Part shown: piece by piece, positions 5,087-5,675 of the stretch
Layout of the letters: every line of letters starts with the position of its first letter
Position numbering within the stretch: position 1 is the stretch's first letter
Source: an uncultured Chloroflexota bacterium
GTDB lineage: Bacteria; Chloroflexota; Dehalococcoidia; SM23-28-2; RBG-16-64-32
Reading direction: 5' to 3'
NCBI GenBank assembly: GCA_913056415.1
Contig: CAJXNA010000136.1
Location: 1-5,675 of the forward strand
DNA: 5,675 nucleotides
Translations under genes and position numbers: made by a program
Notes under the pieces: generated by a model
Database searches by the model: none
What the model saw: only the letters and a program-made list of their open reading frames with translations
What the model was told of the DNA's origin: nothing

Positions 5087-5116
5087 TTGACACGAGACGC
5101 GTCCAGGGTGGACAAT
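5087..5116 (+). promoter_or_regulatory. Putative sigma-70 promoter of the 5163 gene
   Basis: A perfect -35 TTGACA (5087-5092) is separated by 18 bp from GACAAT (5111-5116), which matches TATAAT at 4 of 6 positions, including the key A2 and T6. The -10 lies in GGTGGACAATGCTG (5107-5120), identical to the copy at 4564-4577. It lies in the 93-bp space between divergent starts at 5069 and 5163. Confidence 0.6.
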
Positions 5117-5136
5117 GCTGCGTGGTGGGGACAACA

Positions 5137-5149
5137 CGTCTTTGAGACG
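5137..5149 (+). promoter_or_regulatory. Leader hairpin before the 5163 gene
   Basis: CGTCT (5137-5141) and AGACG (5145-5149) pair over 5 bp around loop TTG, ending just before CAGGAGATTTGCA. The stem sequence differs from that of the other leader, but loop size and position before the ribosome-binding site are the same. Confidence 0.4.
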
Positions 5150-5162
5150 CAGGAGATTTGCA

Positions 5163-5648
5163 ATGAGAAAATGGATTTGCTTCGCGGCGATGTTTCTGCT
5201 GGCGGGGTTGGCCGTGGCGGACAAAGACGAGGCGAACGACTTGGGCTGGGGCGACGCGGCCGAAAACGCAGAACCGAACCCCACCCAGATAAAAATACAG
5301 GAAATGCTAAAGCGTGAAGCGGACGCTTTGAAGAAAAGCGGGCGCTGCTCTTCCGACGAATGGCTAGCCGTACTTTGTGAACAGACCAAAGACATTATCA
5401 CGTTCTGTGAACGCACATGGAAGGGGGATTTTTCGACGCAACAGGAATGCGAGGAATGGCAAAGAACCGAGGCGAGATACATGTCTTCCTACCTGAAACT
5501 TTCGACGGCAGATGAGCGTAGGGGAGTCGTCGTCCGGTGCATGGAAGAGTGGGCAAAGGACGGACTCGTAAATTGGGGACTGATGCACGCCTGCATATTC
5601 GGAAAAATTCCCTCCGATCAACTCCTTCCACTAGTAGGGAGTCGCTGA
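5163..5648 (+). CDS. Secreted cysteine-rich hypothetical protein
   Basis: This 161-aa protein is not recognised. The ATG start is supported by AGGAG (5151-5155) 7 nt upstream and by a textbook Sec signal peptide right after it: MRKW, the hydrophobic stretch ICFAAMFLLAGLA, then AVA before D20 as the likely cleavage site. A longer frame from 5115 would bury the signal. The mature part has six cysteines (62, 72, 82, 96, 126, 144), an even number that suggests three disulfides in the periplasm. It is charged and helical (IQEMLKREADALKKSG, ADERRGVVVRCMEEWAKDG) with several tryptophans. There is no lipobox: C6 lies before the hydrophobic core. With its own promoter, it looks like a lysogenic-conversion or moron gene. 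The function is unknown. Confidence 0.8.
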   Translation: MRKWICFAAMFLLAGLAVADKDEANDLGWGDAAENAEPNPTQIKIQEMLKREADALKKSGRCSSDEWLAVLCEQTKDIITFCERTWKGDFSTQQECEEWQRTEARYMSSYLKLSTADERRGVVVRCMEEWAKDGLVNWGLMHACIFGKIPSDQLLPLVGSR

Positions 5649-5663
5649 AAACGCGGATCAAAG

Positions 5664-5670
5664 TAGGAGA
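5664..5670 (+). promoter_or_regulatory. Possible ribosome-binding site for a gene beyond the window
   Basis: TAGGAGA lies 15 nt after the stop at 5648. It is followed by only five bases before the window ends, so a rightward gene may begin just outside. This cannot be confirmed here. Confidence 0.35.
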
Positions 5671-5675
5671 TCGGA

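Overview
The window looks like part of a temperate phage or phage-plasmid genome from a GC-rich bacterium. It has densely packed short genes, a leftward operon with stop/start overlaps, a phage O-type replication initiator, a ParB-like protein, an excisionase-type helix-turn-helix protein and a probable phage ABA-sandwich protein. No virion, integrase or host housekeeping gene is visible. The host cannot be named. GC-rich codons and use of TTG and GTG starts would suit a proteobacterial or similar high-GC host, but this is inference.

Layout, left to right. Positions 1-190 have no gene. They hold two and a half copies of a 19-bp tandem repeat that runs directly into a 16-bp sequence matching the bacterial chromosomal parS consensus at 14 of 16 positions. 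Positions 191-4515 form one leftward (minus-strand) operon. Read in its own direction it encodes a ParB-like protein (3574-4515), an unknown 131-aa protein (3182-3577), a phage replication protein O homologue (2103-3155), a small membrane-anchored protein (1769-2083), a zinc-ribbon putative regulator (978-1769), an excisionase/MerR-type DNA-binding protein (634-981) and an ABA-sandwich-like protein (191-634). Four of the six junctions are ATGA or TGATG overlaps, and the other two are gaps of 19 and 26 nt. The right end (4544-5675) has two rightward genes, 4622-4948 and 5163-5648. Each has its own promoter, and the promoter, leader hairpin and ribosome-binding region look duplicated between them. 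A small leftward membrane-protein gene (4836-5069) lies between them and overlaps the first antisense.

How it fits together. The O-type gene carries a GC-rich iteron array in its middle, followed by an AT-rich tract. This is the arrangement of phage lambda, where the origin lies inside gene O, so the likely replication origin is about 2656-2848. With a ParB-like gene at the start of the operon and a parS-like site with tandem repeats beyond its end, the window reads as a replication and maintenance module. The parS-like site may be read by the host ParB rather than by the encoded ParB-like protein. The right-end genes look like independently expressed accessory genes (morons), one of them encoding a secreted, cysteine-rich protein.
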